Part shown: positions 1-8,906 of the stretch, piece after piece
How positions within the stretch are numbered: the stretch's first letter is position 1
Layout of the letters: every line of letters begins with the position of its first letter
Origin: Chara braunii
Lineage: Eukaryota; Streptophyta; Charophyceae; Charales; Characeae
Assembly (NCBI GenBank): GCA_003427395.1
Contig: BFEA01000781.1
Coordinates: 575,357 to 605,732, forward strand
Direction: 5' to 3'
Length of the DNA: 30,376 bases
Program-made: the position numbers and the translations under genes
The notes under the pieces: generated by a model
The model's input: the letters and a program-made list of their open reading frames with translations, nothing else
Told to the model about the DNA's origin: nothing
Database searches by the model: none

Positions 1-19
1 AGAGAGAGAGAGAGAGAGA
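1..19. repeat. (GA)n microsatellite at the window edge
   Basis: The window opens in an uninterrupted GA dinucleotide run, so its true left end is not visible. Shorter GAGAGA stretches follow at about 32-41. Confidence 0.9.
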
Positions 20-86
20 CGACAACGAGCGTGAGAGAGAAAACGTCGATGGACCTTCTATATTTTTTTGTCAAATTTGTGAACTT

Positions 87-98
87 AGTCTGACTTTT
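87..98. repeat. Candidate target-site duplication, left copy, element E
   Basis: The 12-mer AGTCTGACTTTT occurs here and again at 3317-3328, directly after the poly-A run that ends element E's 3' tail. The first A may belong to the poly-A, leaving 11 informative bases. An exact match at this position is unlikely by chance in 3 kb, but the sequence is simple, so the pairing is an inference. Confidence 0.45.
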
Positions 99-779
99 GA
101 GTGATTAGAGGGAAAATGAGTGAGGTAATTCCGTGATTGTAGGGAGTTCCTACTGGAGTGGTGGGTGGTGCAGCGTTACCGGGAGCGCTCCGCTGCCCGA
201 TGCCTTGACGTGACGGCTGGCTCCTCGGTGAGGGTGAGAGTGAAAAGTGGTGGGGCGCCATGAAGGCAACTTCGAGGCGTTGATATGAGGGCGGGGTGAG
301 AGATCAGCAGGCGGATGGCAAATGGCGAGAAAGCGATCACGGGGCATGGAGGAGCAGGCTAGAGGTGTTCGGGCGCTGCTGCTGGCTTTTCTGTTTGTTG
401 GTGCCGCTATGCGCTTACAACAACATGTCTCACACCAAGGTCTCGTTGGAGAGGAGGAACGCTGGGGGGGAGTAAAGGGAGGTTGGTATGGAGTTAGGTT
501 TTCTACAGGTGGGCGACGTCAGCAACGATGTCACGCCTTCATCTCTTTGGGCTACCTGTGAGGGGCGGCTGGCAGGCTCGGCGGTTTAGTCTCGCGACGT
601 GGTTGGGTGTAATCCTGACTGCGGTCCATACTATCTTCATCGTTCGGTTATTTGAGATGGTTGATTGGTTGTCAACCACAGGCGGCCGTGTTGCTTAATG
701 AAGGAGGGGGTGAGGTTTGGAGAGAGGGGGGGGTGCTTTTAGGGATGTCGAGGGTTTGTGTTTTTCCTCTTCTTGTTTT

Positions 780-1440
780 GTTGGGGTGATTCTNTGATGA
801 CCTTGATGAGATTCTTAATGACGTGAGTCTCAGCTAGTCTTGTTTGAATAATATCTATTAGCCCTTTTATCCTTGAAGTTTAGTATAACCAACAATTCTG
901 ATTAATCCTTACGTAATTGGGTTGCTTAATTCTGAATTCCTGATTTGATTGTTCTACGATGGTTTGTTCGATTTCGCATTACCTGTTTGATCCTTCTATG
1001 TCGATATTTTTGACGTTCAACCAATGATGGCGATTCAATATTTGTGCTACCAGTTTATCTTTTCTATGTTGTAATCGTAGATGTTCATACGATAATTTTT
1101 TCTGAATAGCATTTTCCTGATTTACGGTCTGAGCGATTTCCTGAACCATGGGTTCTGGAAATCAGAGTCGAAAGTCCGGTTGGACATCAGAATCGTTTTT
1201 CTATTGTGTTTCCTTTGGATTTTCAAAGTCATGCAATCATATTTTCGGTCTGAGCGATTTTCCTTTTCCCAATCCTTTCTGTATCTCGATGGATTTCCTG
1301 TTTTTAATGCTAATTAGTTTTTACTTGTAATAAGTCTTAGCGATTTCTCTACTTCCATTTTATTTGTATTGATGAATTTTCTGATTTCGATGCTATTTAG
1401 TGTTCACTTAGTAATTAATCTCAGCAAAAGGGTCTCAACC
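780..1440. other. T-rich, intron-like stretch without a gene
   Basis: This stretch is clearly richer in T than its flanks. Diverged copies of a short phrase recur near 1128-1142 (GGTCTGAGCGATTTCC), 1247-1262 and 1335-1347, which suggests a very old tandem repeat. I see no coding signal. There is one ambiguous base at 794. Confidence 0.5.
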
Positions 1441-2690
1441 TGTGATGTGTCAACACCTTTGGACTCTCTAGTTTAGTCTGTTTTGGGGGGTATGGAAATC
1501 TCGAGGCTCAACACGAGCTTTGTAGGGCTTGGGCTCACAAGTATTGATCGGGGTTATTTCCTCAGGATTGGAGCTCCTCCCTGCGAGGGCTACACAAGGT
1601 GGGAGGTGTTGCCCTTGAGAGGGTAGGGGCGGTATTGTGGGATTGTCCTTTTTTGAGCCGTGCTGATCTTTTAGTCGGATCAGTATGGTGGCTGGGGAGA
1701 GTGGACAAGGGGTGCTGAATTCAGCAAGTTGGGAGGTAGAAAGGGTTGTTTCACTTGGAGGGGGTGGGACAAGAGGAAAGGGGGAATCTAGCTCTTCGGG
1801 GGCATACTCTAGGGGGAATTGTGTGCTGCTGAGGAAGCGGGAATGACCGTTTAGGGGGCTGTTCTGAACTGGGGCCGGTGTGGTGAGGGGGCACCTTCCG
1901 GCGGAGGCAGTGTATGGACAGAGGGACGTTTTTGATGGAGGAGTAATCTCCGGTTTTCTTTGTGAGTTCTTCATGATTGGTTGAGCTTCGATTAGACACC
2001 GGAACCGCTACAGGATGAGAGGTTATTTTTCCCTCCCTTCCTCTCGTTTTGTGGAGGTAGAAGGGGTTTTCTCTGCCTTTGTCTGAGTCAAATTTCTCTG
2101 AAGGAGGGCACGGGGGGGGTTAGAACCGGAGGATGGAATTTAGTTAGGAGGTCTCAATGGAGGAATGACTGTTAGGCAAGTAGGTCAGAAGAACGAAGCT
2201 GGGACGACACAGGCCGGTGTTGGAGCTTTGGCTCTGTGACCTGGGGGGAGCTTGAGGCTTGTGGAGTTATGCTGAGGGAGGAAGGCATAACCAGATCGCT
2301 CGACGAAGCGGACGCCGGGGTATTAACCCTGTAACCTGTTCAGGGACTTGCTGTTAAGGGTAGTGTGGAGGGAGGAAGACACTTCCTGTCCGTCAAAACC
2401 AGGTTGGTCAGAACTGGGGAAGGTTGCGGTGCCCTGTTACCCTAGCATGAAGGGGGTGTGAGATTAAGTGAGTTCTGGTATGAGGACTAAAATCCTGGAC
2501 AGACTTTCCGTCTGTTGAGGGGGGAATTTTGGATAGTAGGCTGTTTCTGTTTTGACCCCCCGCTCATATAGTTTTTTATGCCTTTCCAGATATTTTCAAA
2601 AAACAAAAGGACTTAGTTACTGCGGCTTGAGTAACCTAGCATTAGGTCGGTAGGTCAGCAGTTATCCATGATTTTCTTAAAAATTCTTCT
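1441..2690. other. G-rich stretch without a recognisable gene
   Basis: Many GGGG runs lie on the + strand. The longest minus-strand frame (1468-1974) is proline/serine-rich, as expected from reading a G-rich strand backwards, and I recognise no domain. It may be body of element E or untranslated sequence. Confidence 0.5.
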
Positions 2691-2740
2691 GAATTTCTGT
2701 TGTAGTTCTCAGATTGTTCTTATTTGAAATTCTTAGATTG

Positions 2741-3139
2741 AGGTGAGTGGGAGAAGGAGATGGTGGGTATCCATGCGTCCTACTAGCGAAGGGGCTAACT
2801 GGTAGGATGGGAATAGGGTACAGCAGCAACGAAGATGGTGGCTCTGCTGCAGTAAGTCTTGCCGGAGTGGGGTACAGGGATTGATAGGGGATGTCTGAGC
2901 CTTTTTCTGAATTGTGCATATGTCTTTGTTTCTGAAAAAAAGAGGTGAGTGGGAGAAGTAGATGGTGGGTTATCAAGCGTCCTACTAGTGAGGGGGCTAG
3001 CTTGTAGGATGGAAATAGGGTACAACAGCAGTGGAGATGGTGGCTCTGCTGCAGTAAGTCTTGTCGGAGTGAGGTAAAGAGGATTGATGGGGGGGCTTCT
3101 GAGCCATTTTAGGAATTTTGCCTATTTCTGACCTTCATA
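2741..3139. repeat. Two-copy tandem repeat, period 202 bp
   Basis: The phrase AGGTGAGTGGGAGAAG starts at 2741 and again at 2943. Homology continues for about 190 bp through a shared CTACTAG and a shared GGTGGCTCTGCTGCAGTAAG to a T-rich end. The copies differ by scattered substitutions and small indels, so the duplication is not recent. It lies just before element E's 3' tail. Confidence 0.85.
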
Positions 3140-3235
3140 GTAGTAATTTTCTATGTAGCTCATTTTTTTTATAGCCAAAGCCGGGTAATGGCCCCGATAT
3201 CTCAAATTTTCCAGATTCTATGTAAATTTCCATAT

Positions 3236-3317
3236 GGGACGCTGGGCCCGGTTCCCAGCACGTGTTGCTTCCCACGAATAGATTGGAGCCTTATTCCCAT
3301 TAAAAAAAAAAAAAAAA
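3236..3317 (+). repeat. 3' tail of element E: two hairpins plus poly-A
   Basis: After GGGAC comes hairpin 1, GCTGGG (3241-3246) / CCCAGC (3254-3259), with the 7-base loop CCCGGTT. Hairpin 2 is GCTTC (3267-3271) / GGAGC (3285-3289), with a loop containing AATAGAT. A 16-A run follows. The same tail occurs in D (7546-7678) and, inverted, in F (27970-28115). Relative to D, the last pair of stem 1 changes from A-T to G-C on both sides, keeping the pairing. The third hairpin seen in D and F is absent. Confidence 0.85.
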
Positions 3318-3328
3318 GTCTGACTTTT
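3317..3328. repeat. Candidate target-site duplication, right copy, element E
   Basis: Second copy of AGTCTGACTTTT, immediately after the poly-A run. It pairs with 87-98. Confidence 0.45.
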
Positions 3329-3397
3329 TATCACTTTTATTTGTTTGGTTTTTTAATTCATTTGTTATTTTCATTGGTTAATTTTGGCTTGACAAAC

Positions 3398-5529
3398 TCA
3401 CAGACAGACCTCATTCTGGTATCAAAGGACCTGGTAGGCTTGATTACTACGGCTGAAATGACAACAATCAGCCCTTGCAGATCCTTTGATCACAGAATGA
3501 TCACACCCATATCCAAAGGGGAAATATGTCAATACCGTTTCTTCTTGTCCCCAATAAACTAGTGGCAAAAACATTAACGAGAAGATTGTTGTCGTTCATG
3601 AATCTCCTCATACACCCTGACCAGAAGGGTTTCATGCCCAACCGCAGCATCCGAGACTACATAATTTAGTCAAGGAGACTATCAAGGACACTCATCAGAT
3701 AAGGGTCCCGATAGTGGTGCTCTTCACAAATTTTGAGAAAGCCTATGACCATGTTGACTGAGACTTCCTAGACATGTGCCTAACAAGGATGAACTTTGGG
3801 CCTGTCTTCAGCCACTGGGTGCAACTTCTTCATAGGTCAGCCTCAACTAACATCATGTTGAACAACCACTTGGCATACCCTATTGCTCTCCAAAAACCCA
3901 TGCGCTGAGGAGACCCAATAGCGCCATTGCGATTTTTAATTGTCATGGAATCTCTGGCCTCACTTATTAGAGTTCACCCCAGATCCATAAAGATCCTAGC
4001 TCGGATCTGCCAGACCACCTAGTCCTAGTGACGTTGTTGTTCGCAGATGACCTTACGGTGTAGATCCAAGCAGACGAGCAAAGCCTTCAAACATTAATGG
4101 ATGCTGTACATCGACTCTCACTAGCTACATATATGAAGGTGGATTGGGGAACTAAAACAGAAGGGTCGTCGTTACACCCCCTCGACGACACCCCCCCCCC
4201 CCCTGGAACCGCAGGTCTCATGGGCTACAAAGGAAACACCAATTATTATTTTGGGCATGAAGCTAAGAACGGTGGACCCTCCACCGGACCACGGGGAGAA
4301 CCTGGTGAACCTTGCGATTGAAAGGTTGGGTAGGTGGGAGAACCTGCACACGTCTCTTGCGGGACGGGCAGTGGCAATTAACTATGTTGTCCTTGCAGCA
4401 ATCTGGTAAAGCTCGCGGTATGGCTCTTAAACTAAAAGAAATACTCCAGACTTAGACGAACCCTGACGACCTACCTATGGAAAAACAGTGCTAAAACCCA
4501 AGGATCCTTGAACCGGGTATGATGGGACATACTGGCAGAGCCGAGATCCAAAAGGGGGCTAGGGATACTCGACCCGGAAAGAGAGAGCGAAGACCATCAT
4601 TTTCAAATTGCTGGTCAGACTCCTTATTGGTAATGACATCATTTGGGCTTTGCTGGCCTGCTTGCAGATCGCAAATTTGGCTCCGGAGTCGCTAGCCGAA
4701 AACCAGGTGCACCCCTTCCAATGGCTAACCAACGCGCGTTGGTTCATACCTTCTCTCGCACAACGGCAACCGCAGCCAGAAAATCAGGCACAAGCCATGA
4801 AACAAGATATATCAAAGGACCCCCTGTCACCGTCCGTGCTCAAACTCTCGAGAAGCATGGGACCAAAATAGAAACGGGCCCCAGTAGGTGCCACGACCTA
4901 TGGCGACAACCCCTCTTTTGCAAACCCCACATAGTTGCCGAAACAGGGATCCCCTTCTCACTCATCGTGAACTCTCCATGACTCAACTGGGTCAAACGAG
5001 ACATATACACAATAGGCAGCCTGTGGGATGTGGAAAGAGGGGATTGGATCACATCCGCCCAACTACAACAAACGATGAAATATGCTAAACATATGGCCAC
5101 CAAACTGGGCACTTTGCGGGAGGCCATACCACTAGCCTGACAACTTGCCCTGAAAAGAGAACCCTCCGTGCAGCAAGGGGACTGGGTGGTCAAACACACA
5201 GACCTGCCACTGCCGCTGGTGGTCTACAGAGTGCAGGTGAACGATCAAGGATCCCGCACCCTACAGGCCCACGAGCTGGGGCTACCAGGAGCGAGGATGT
5301 TGCTGATCACAAGGAACGAAGAACTCGACTGCGAAGAAAACTGGGAGACCCTCATGCACATAAGAGTGGTGGGCGACCACAAAGAGGGGCTCTTCGTCTA
5401 TTAGTCCTCAATTCCGATTGCGGGCCTGCCCTTCGATCCTGGTGAGTGGGAATGGGTGAACGGGAAACCAATGCACATGTGGGATTACACGGTCAAAGGT
5501 GGATACAGACAAACAAGACCACAAGGGCC
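3398..5529 (+). pseudogene. LINE C ORF2 remnant, RT part, left of the D insertion
   Basis: Reading through stops and frameshifts gives a plant-type LINE RT in order. The segment before the fingers (about 3398-3545) ends in a degenerate counterpart of the conserved RPISLLN block. HPDQKGF follows at about 3613. FEKAYDHVD lies near 3732-3758. A damaged RQGDP block follows (stop plus GDP, about 3906-3917), then LFADD at about 4036-4051 with both catalytic Asp kept. A YLG-type thumb segment is at about 4253. The connection region continues to 5529. LINE RT nicks and reverse-transcribes its own RNA at the target; this copy cannot, having many stops and several frame changes. The endonuclease part is absent, so the copy is 5'-truncated or covered upstream. 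A 12-C run lies at 4191-4202. The right end is an insertion junction: the frame resumes at 7680. Confidence 0.88.
5515..5529. repeat. Target-site duplication of element D, left copy
   Basis: AAGACCACAAGGGCC, 15 bp, is repeated exactly at 7679-7693 after D's poly-A. The LINE C reading frame resumes across the two copies, proving the insertion. Confidence 0.95.
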
Positions 5530-5632
5530 GGTCTCCCGCCGAGGACCGCCGGCAAAGCCCGGCCTGCTCCTCGCGCGACACGTCACAATAGGTCTCCCTG
5601 TCATCTGACATGGCCTCTCCACTGATCACGTG

Positions 5633-5648
5633 CACGCCACGTGGCGTG
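5633..5648. promoter_or_regulatory. Perfect 16-bp palindrome containing CCACGTGG (G-box)
   Basis: CACGCCACGTGGCGTG reads the same on both strands. CACGTG is the core bound by plant bZIP and bHLH factors. Another CACGTG lies 11 bp upstream (5627-5632). The position is about 100 bp into element D, before its coding-like stretch, and would suit a promoter. That role is inferred. Confidence 0.5.
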
Positions 5649-5758
5649 TTATTCGTGGACCTCTTCGGGTGAGGTCAGTAAGGAGGGGCAACACTAGGAG
5701 TGTGTAGTAGTGTGTGACGTGGGGTGAAAGATACGAAGGGGTGTGAGCGGAGTGGCGG

Positions 5759-6613
5759 ATGGAGATGGTGCCTTCGAATGAGATGCGGACAGGAGCTGCC
5801 GAGTGGTTCAGCACTGCCCAAGCGAGTGCCGGACGTTTAAGCCAGATGGTGGCGAAGTTGCGAACGACTGTGACCGAAAGAATGGAGCCGTCGATGTCAT
5901 GTATCCGGAGTGTCCAGCAATCCATGCTGGAGATTGTGTGGGGGCTGGAGGAAGGGCCACCCCCCCATTTAAAAGCATTTACAGATCGGCCACGATTGCA
6001 CGCTTTGATGCGGTGCTGCTGCGAGGAGCTTCAGGAGGGGCAAGGTCTTTGCGGCGCGTTGGAGGAACGATTGTTTGAGGACGATGACGATATAGCGGCT
6101 GGCCCTCATAACAACAACACCAGTGCTGACGATGCTGCCAAGACTGACAGCGGTGACGACGATAACCATCTCATCTACATCGCTCAAATCTACAATACCA
6201 ACAATCTCAATAACAACAACGAACTGCCGGTGCCTGTAGCGCAGGTCGCAAATAACAACTACAACAACAATAATTGCACTATGCGTGACAGTGGAATGGG
6301 AGGAGGGATCTGCAGTATATGCGCGCCTGGGAATGACAACGATTGCAACAACAACAATAGCAACAGCAATACAGCCGGCGATAACAAAAATATCAACAAC
6401 AAAGATAACGATAACGATACTCACGGAGTCGTAAGTGTGAATGGGCAGTCTCTTCCCCCCTTCCCCCGCCCTCCCTTCTTGTTTTCCGTCCTCTCTTTCT
6501 TGGGGATTGATCGGGGGCATGGGCGAGTGGGTTGGATGAGTGGAATGCTTTGTAAACAGGAAGACTATGCGGGGACGTGGGGGGTGGGATGGTGGCGCAA
6601 AGGGGTGGGATAG
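5759..6613 (+). CDS. Unrecognised reading frame in element D, Asn-rich, 284 codons
   Basis: ATG at 5759, stop at 6611-6613. Residues 1-110 look like a helical protein segment with an acidic end (DDDD). Residues 115-225 are dominated by Asn runs encoded by AAC/AAT triplets and look like an expanded microsatellite. The last 60 codons follow a CGTAAGTG sequence at about 6432-6439 and may be intron, so a real protein could end its exon there. I recognise no domain. The length and the non-repetitive first 110 codons favour a captured exon over chance. An ORF1-like role is possible but unsupported. Confidence 0.4.
   Translation: MEMVPSNEMRTGAAEWFSTAQASAGRLSQMVAKLRTTVTERMEPSMSCIRSVQQSMLEIVWGLEEGPPPHLKAFTDRPRLHALMRCCCEELQEGQGLCGALEERLFEDDDDIAAGPHNNNTSADDAAKTDSGDDDNHLIYIAQIYNTNNLNNNNELPVPVAQVANNNYNNNNCTMRDSGMGGGICSICAPGNDNDCNNNNSNSNTAGDNKNINNKDNDNDTHGVVSVNGQSLPPFPRPPFLFSVLSFLGIDRGHGRVGWMSGMLCKQEDYAGTWGVGWWRKGVG
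6432..6440 (+). other. Splice-donor-like site inside element D
   Basis: GTAAGTGTG follows GGAGTC at the end of the Asn-rich coding-like segment. It fits the 5' splice consensus (GTAAGT). If real, D captured unspliced or genomic host sequence. Position and consensus are the only evidence. Confidence 0.3.
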
Positions 6614-6699
6614 TGATGTTAATTGCTCATGGGTGGTTTACCGATTTGCCAAGTGGATTTGGCAAACTGAAGGTCTTGGGACTCTATAGAATATAGAAT

Positions 6700-7300
6700 T
6701 TGCCATGTGGCAGGGCAGGTGGTGCAGTGAGGATCGGCACCCGGGCTGCTAGCATGATTGGTTGCTGCCTTGCCGCATGGGGATTGTGATTTCAGTTTCA
6801 TCAACTGTCTCCTGTTTTACCGCGCTTTGGTCTTAACTGGTTAGCTAGGGAGAATATAATTTTTGCTATAAACATACGTTTTGCCACATGGCGGGGCAGG
6901 AAGGTGCAGTAGGGTTAGGCATCAGGGCTGCCTATGCGATTTCGTCGTGTTCTGCCACGTGGCTGTTTTGCTATCATTTCTCGCATCAGTGCCTCCTCGC
7001 TTGAGTGGATTCGTACATTATGAGGATTGTGGGGGGGACTCTGGTGCAGGTAACCTTACAACAGAGATGGTCACGTGGTATGTCGGCTTACATACATTTT
7101 ACCGCGCAGTAGGGCTAGTCATCAGGGCTGCCTACGCGATTTGGTTGTGCTCTGCCACGTGGCCGATTTGCTATCAGTGTCTCCTCGGCTGAGTAGAATT
7201 GTGGATCATAAGGATTGTGGGGGGACACTGGTATAGCTAATCTCATAATAGAAACTGTGATGGTGAAACCGGATTTTGTCCGGAGTTTTGCTATAATTGA
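6700..7300. repeat. Tandem repeats of about 200 bp in element D
   Basis: GCAGTAGGG starts at 6906 and 7106 (period 200). Each copy continues with CATCAGGGCTGCCTA, then TCTGCCACGTGG, then GAGTGGAT/GAGTAGAA and AGGATTGTGGGG. A more diverged copy begins near 6708 (GCCATGTGGCAGGGCAGG against GCCACATGGCGGGGCAGG near 6890). A fainter trace lies at about 7410-7520. CACGTG hexamers recur with the units. Confidence 0.8.
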
Positions 7301-7545
7301 CTTCCTGATTCCCTATTCTGGATGCCCCTCCTCCTCATGGCGCTGCATGAGTTTTTTTCATGATGAGGGTTTCAGAGGAGGGAGATGACTTTACATTGTG
7401 ATGGGCCCCTTGGTTGAGGGCAATCAAGGCTGCTCATCATGCCAATGGTGGGTGGCTGTGTGTCGGTTTGGGTGATCACTTATGCTTGTAGTAGGATGGA
7501 CACGTGGCATGGCGGTTTACAGACCATCTGTTTCTAAAATGTTAA

Positions 7546-7678
7546 GGGACGCTGGACCCGGTTTCCAGCAGGTGCAGCTCCCCACCAATAGATGGAGCCT
7601 CCCCGAGCATGCTTCTGCTCTTATCAGCACCCCTAGCATTCACTCGGGTTGTTAAAAAAAAAAAAAAAAAAAAAAAGA
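7546..7678 (+). repeat. 3' tail of element D: three hairpins plus poly-A
   Basis: Hairpin 1 is GCTGGA (7551-7556) / TCCAGC (7564-7569), loop CCCGGTT. Hairpin 2 is GCTCC (7577-7581) / GGAGC (7594-7598), loop ending AATAGAT. Hairpin 3 is CCCGAG (7602-7607) / CTCGGG (7643-7648), with inner helices ATGCT/AGCAT and TGCT/AGCA closing on CTTATC. The poly-A run starts about 7654 and ends GAAA. The tail is the same family as 3236-3317 and the inverted 27970-28115. Confidence 0.9.
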
Positions 7679-7693
7679 AAGACCACAAGGGCC
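7679..7693. repeat. Target-site duplication of element D, right copy
   Basis: Exact repeat of 5515-5529, directly after D's tail. Confidence 0.95.
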
Positions 7694-8906
7694 AATTGAG
7701 CCTGCCATAACCGCCAGATGGGCTTGAGACTCGCCCATTGACCCGGCGCACCCTGGCACACATACGCTACAATCATGCCCACCAATCTTTGATCGCTGCA
7801 GTGGAAAATCCTGCACCGATGCCTCCCCACGCCAGACTGGCTGGTGTTTAAAACTAACTTGGAACAGAAAGGGTTGTTATCCCCCATTTGTTCCTATTGT
7901 GGTAGAGCCTCACCCCCAGCCCGGGCAACACTCGAAGACTGCCTTCTGGCATGCCCAATGGTTGCCCAGATTTGGCGGTGGTGGGACGCAGCCTTCCCCT
8001 CCCTCACCTCCTACCACATCCCTTGGGACCTAGGCCTGCTATTACTGGGCAGGAGCGATTACACCCTGAGCCAATGGCCTGCGTTTGCAGTCAACCTGTT
8101 CTCGCACACAAGGCTGCACATACAAATGTTGGCCTGACGTGCAAGGTGCTCCTTTGAAAGGAAGGACCACCAATTCGGCCTGCAACAGGCCCAACAAGCA
8201 ATAGAGAAGGTGATTAGAGCCCGAACACACGAAGCTGGAAGGCCATGAAACAAGAATACAAAAGTGAGAAGGAACCACAGGCCAAACTGACCATCAGAGA
8301 CACTTATTTACAGACATGGTTCGAACATCGAGCACACATGAAGTAGGAAACCCCTACAGAAATTCCAAATCCCATACCTGCAAACTAACTTCGTCCTTAT
8401 TCCAAACCCGCCACCGCCTCCCCCGCCCTCCCCTCCACCCCCTGTGCCTGCCCCTCCCCCCCCCCCCTTCCCCCTTGCACCCCCCCCCCCCCCCCCCCCC
8501 CCCCCCCCATCCCCACCCATCCCCGCCGTCCCTCCCCCTTCACCCCGACCAGGTGCGGTGGGATGAAGTCAGCAAAGGGGTATGGAAGCCCCACAGACCT
8601 TCACGCGTGGGAGGTCCATGATCGGAAGGACCCCAATATTCGCTGGATAACGAGAGATGGTTAACGGGGGGCCAAATATTCACCACTTTCGCTGGCAAGT
8701 TCGGTGCGAAATTCATTGAAAAATTCAAAAACAAACGATATGGGCCCATAGTGCAAATAAAAAAAAGAAAACAAGCCAAAGAAAATGGAATACTCCTGAT
8801 CGGTATTAGTGGAACCTATGACCAACATGGGTGTGAGTGCGATCGCGAGTGGGTTGTGTGTGGTGTGTGGGAGAGTGTTGGCCATAGCCACTGCTGCTAC
8901 TCGATG
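7694..8906 (+). pseudogene. LINE C ORF2 remnant, C-terminal zinc-finger part
   Basis: Continues the frame broken at 5529. First comes a linker, then the plant LINE motif around LHRCLPTPDWLVFK (about 7807-7849), then a zf-RVT-like Cys cluster with Cys at 7889-7891 and 7898-7900 and a final Cys about 7949. The usual zinc-binding His position reads Asp (GAC, 7937-7939), unlike LINE B (NH) and LINE A (PH), so the finger is probably damaged. The frame stops at 8135-8137, but related coding continues in other frames to a basic segment near 8670-8790, broken by a poly-C expansion (8456-8508). This C-terminal domain helps bind LINE RNA and target DNA in the family; here it is dead. Confidence 0.8.
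8456..8508. repeat. Poly-C tract, including a 29-base C run
   Basis: 12 C at 8456-8467, then a C-rich spacer, then 29 consecutive C at 8480-8508. The minus strand could form G-quadruplexes. Homopolymers of this length are prone to assembly error, so the exact length is uncertain. Confidence 0.85.

Larger units (their letters stand above)
99..3316 (+). mobile_element. Candidate non-autonomous poly-A retroelement E
   Basis: The only firm part is the 3' end: a hairpin tail at 3236-3290 homologous to the tails of elements D and F, followed by a 16-A run (3302-3317). If the 11-12 bp repeats at 87-98 and 3317-3328 are its target-site duplication, the element is about 3.2 kb. The body has no convincing gene. 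99-700 is mixed G-rich sequence. 780-1440 is T-rich and intron-like, with three variants of CTGAGCGATTT. 1440-2560 is strongly G-rich on +. 2741-3139 is a 202-bp tandem duplication. Reading frames of 60-168 codons exist on both strands but look like composition effects. Alternatively only the last few hundred bases are element and the rest is host sequence. Confidence 0.4.
5530..7678 (+). mobile_element. Non-autonomous poly-A retroelement D, 2,149 bp
   Basis: It is bounded by a perfect 15-bp duplication (5515-5529, 7679-7693) and ends in three hairpins plus a 23-base A-rich tail. It carries no RT, endonuclease or other mobility gene, so it was inserted in trans by a LINE. The body has three parts. 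A GC-rich leader contains a 16-bp palindrome (5633-5648). A coding-like stretch with Asn triplet runs (5759-about 6431) ends at a GTAAGT splice-donor-like site. About 200-bp tandem repeats fill 6700-7300. Six CACGTG hexamers lie within it (5627, 5638, 6956, 7072, 7156, 7501). It may be a large SINE-like element or a captured host transcript given a LINE-type tail. It inserted into LINE C, so it is younger than C. Confidence 0.9.

Noticed and set aside
1468-1974. 168-codon minus-strand frame
   Set aside because: Pro/Ser/Thr-rich composition expected from a G-rich + strand. No domain and no gene context.
4840-5199. 119-codon minus-strand frame
   Set aside because: Antisense of LINE C coding sequence.
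5969-6520. 183-codon Val/Ile-rich minus-strand frame
   Set aside because: Antisense shadow of AAC/AAT triplet repeats in element D's + frame.
8308-8621. Gly-rich and Pro-rich frames over the poly-C tract
   Set aside because: Products of homopolymer and simple sequence.
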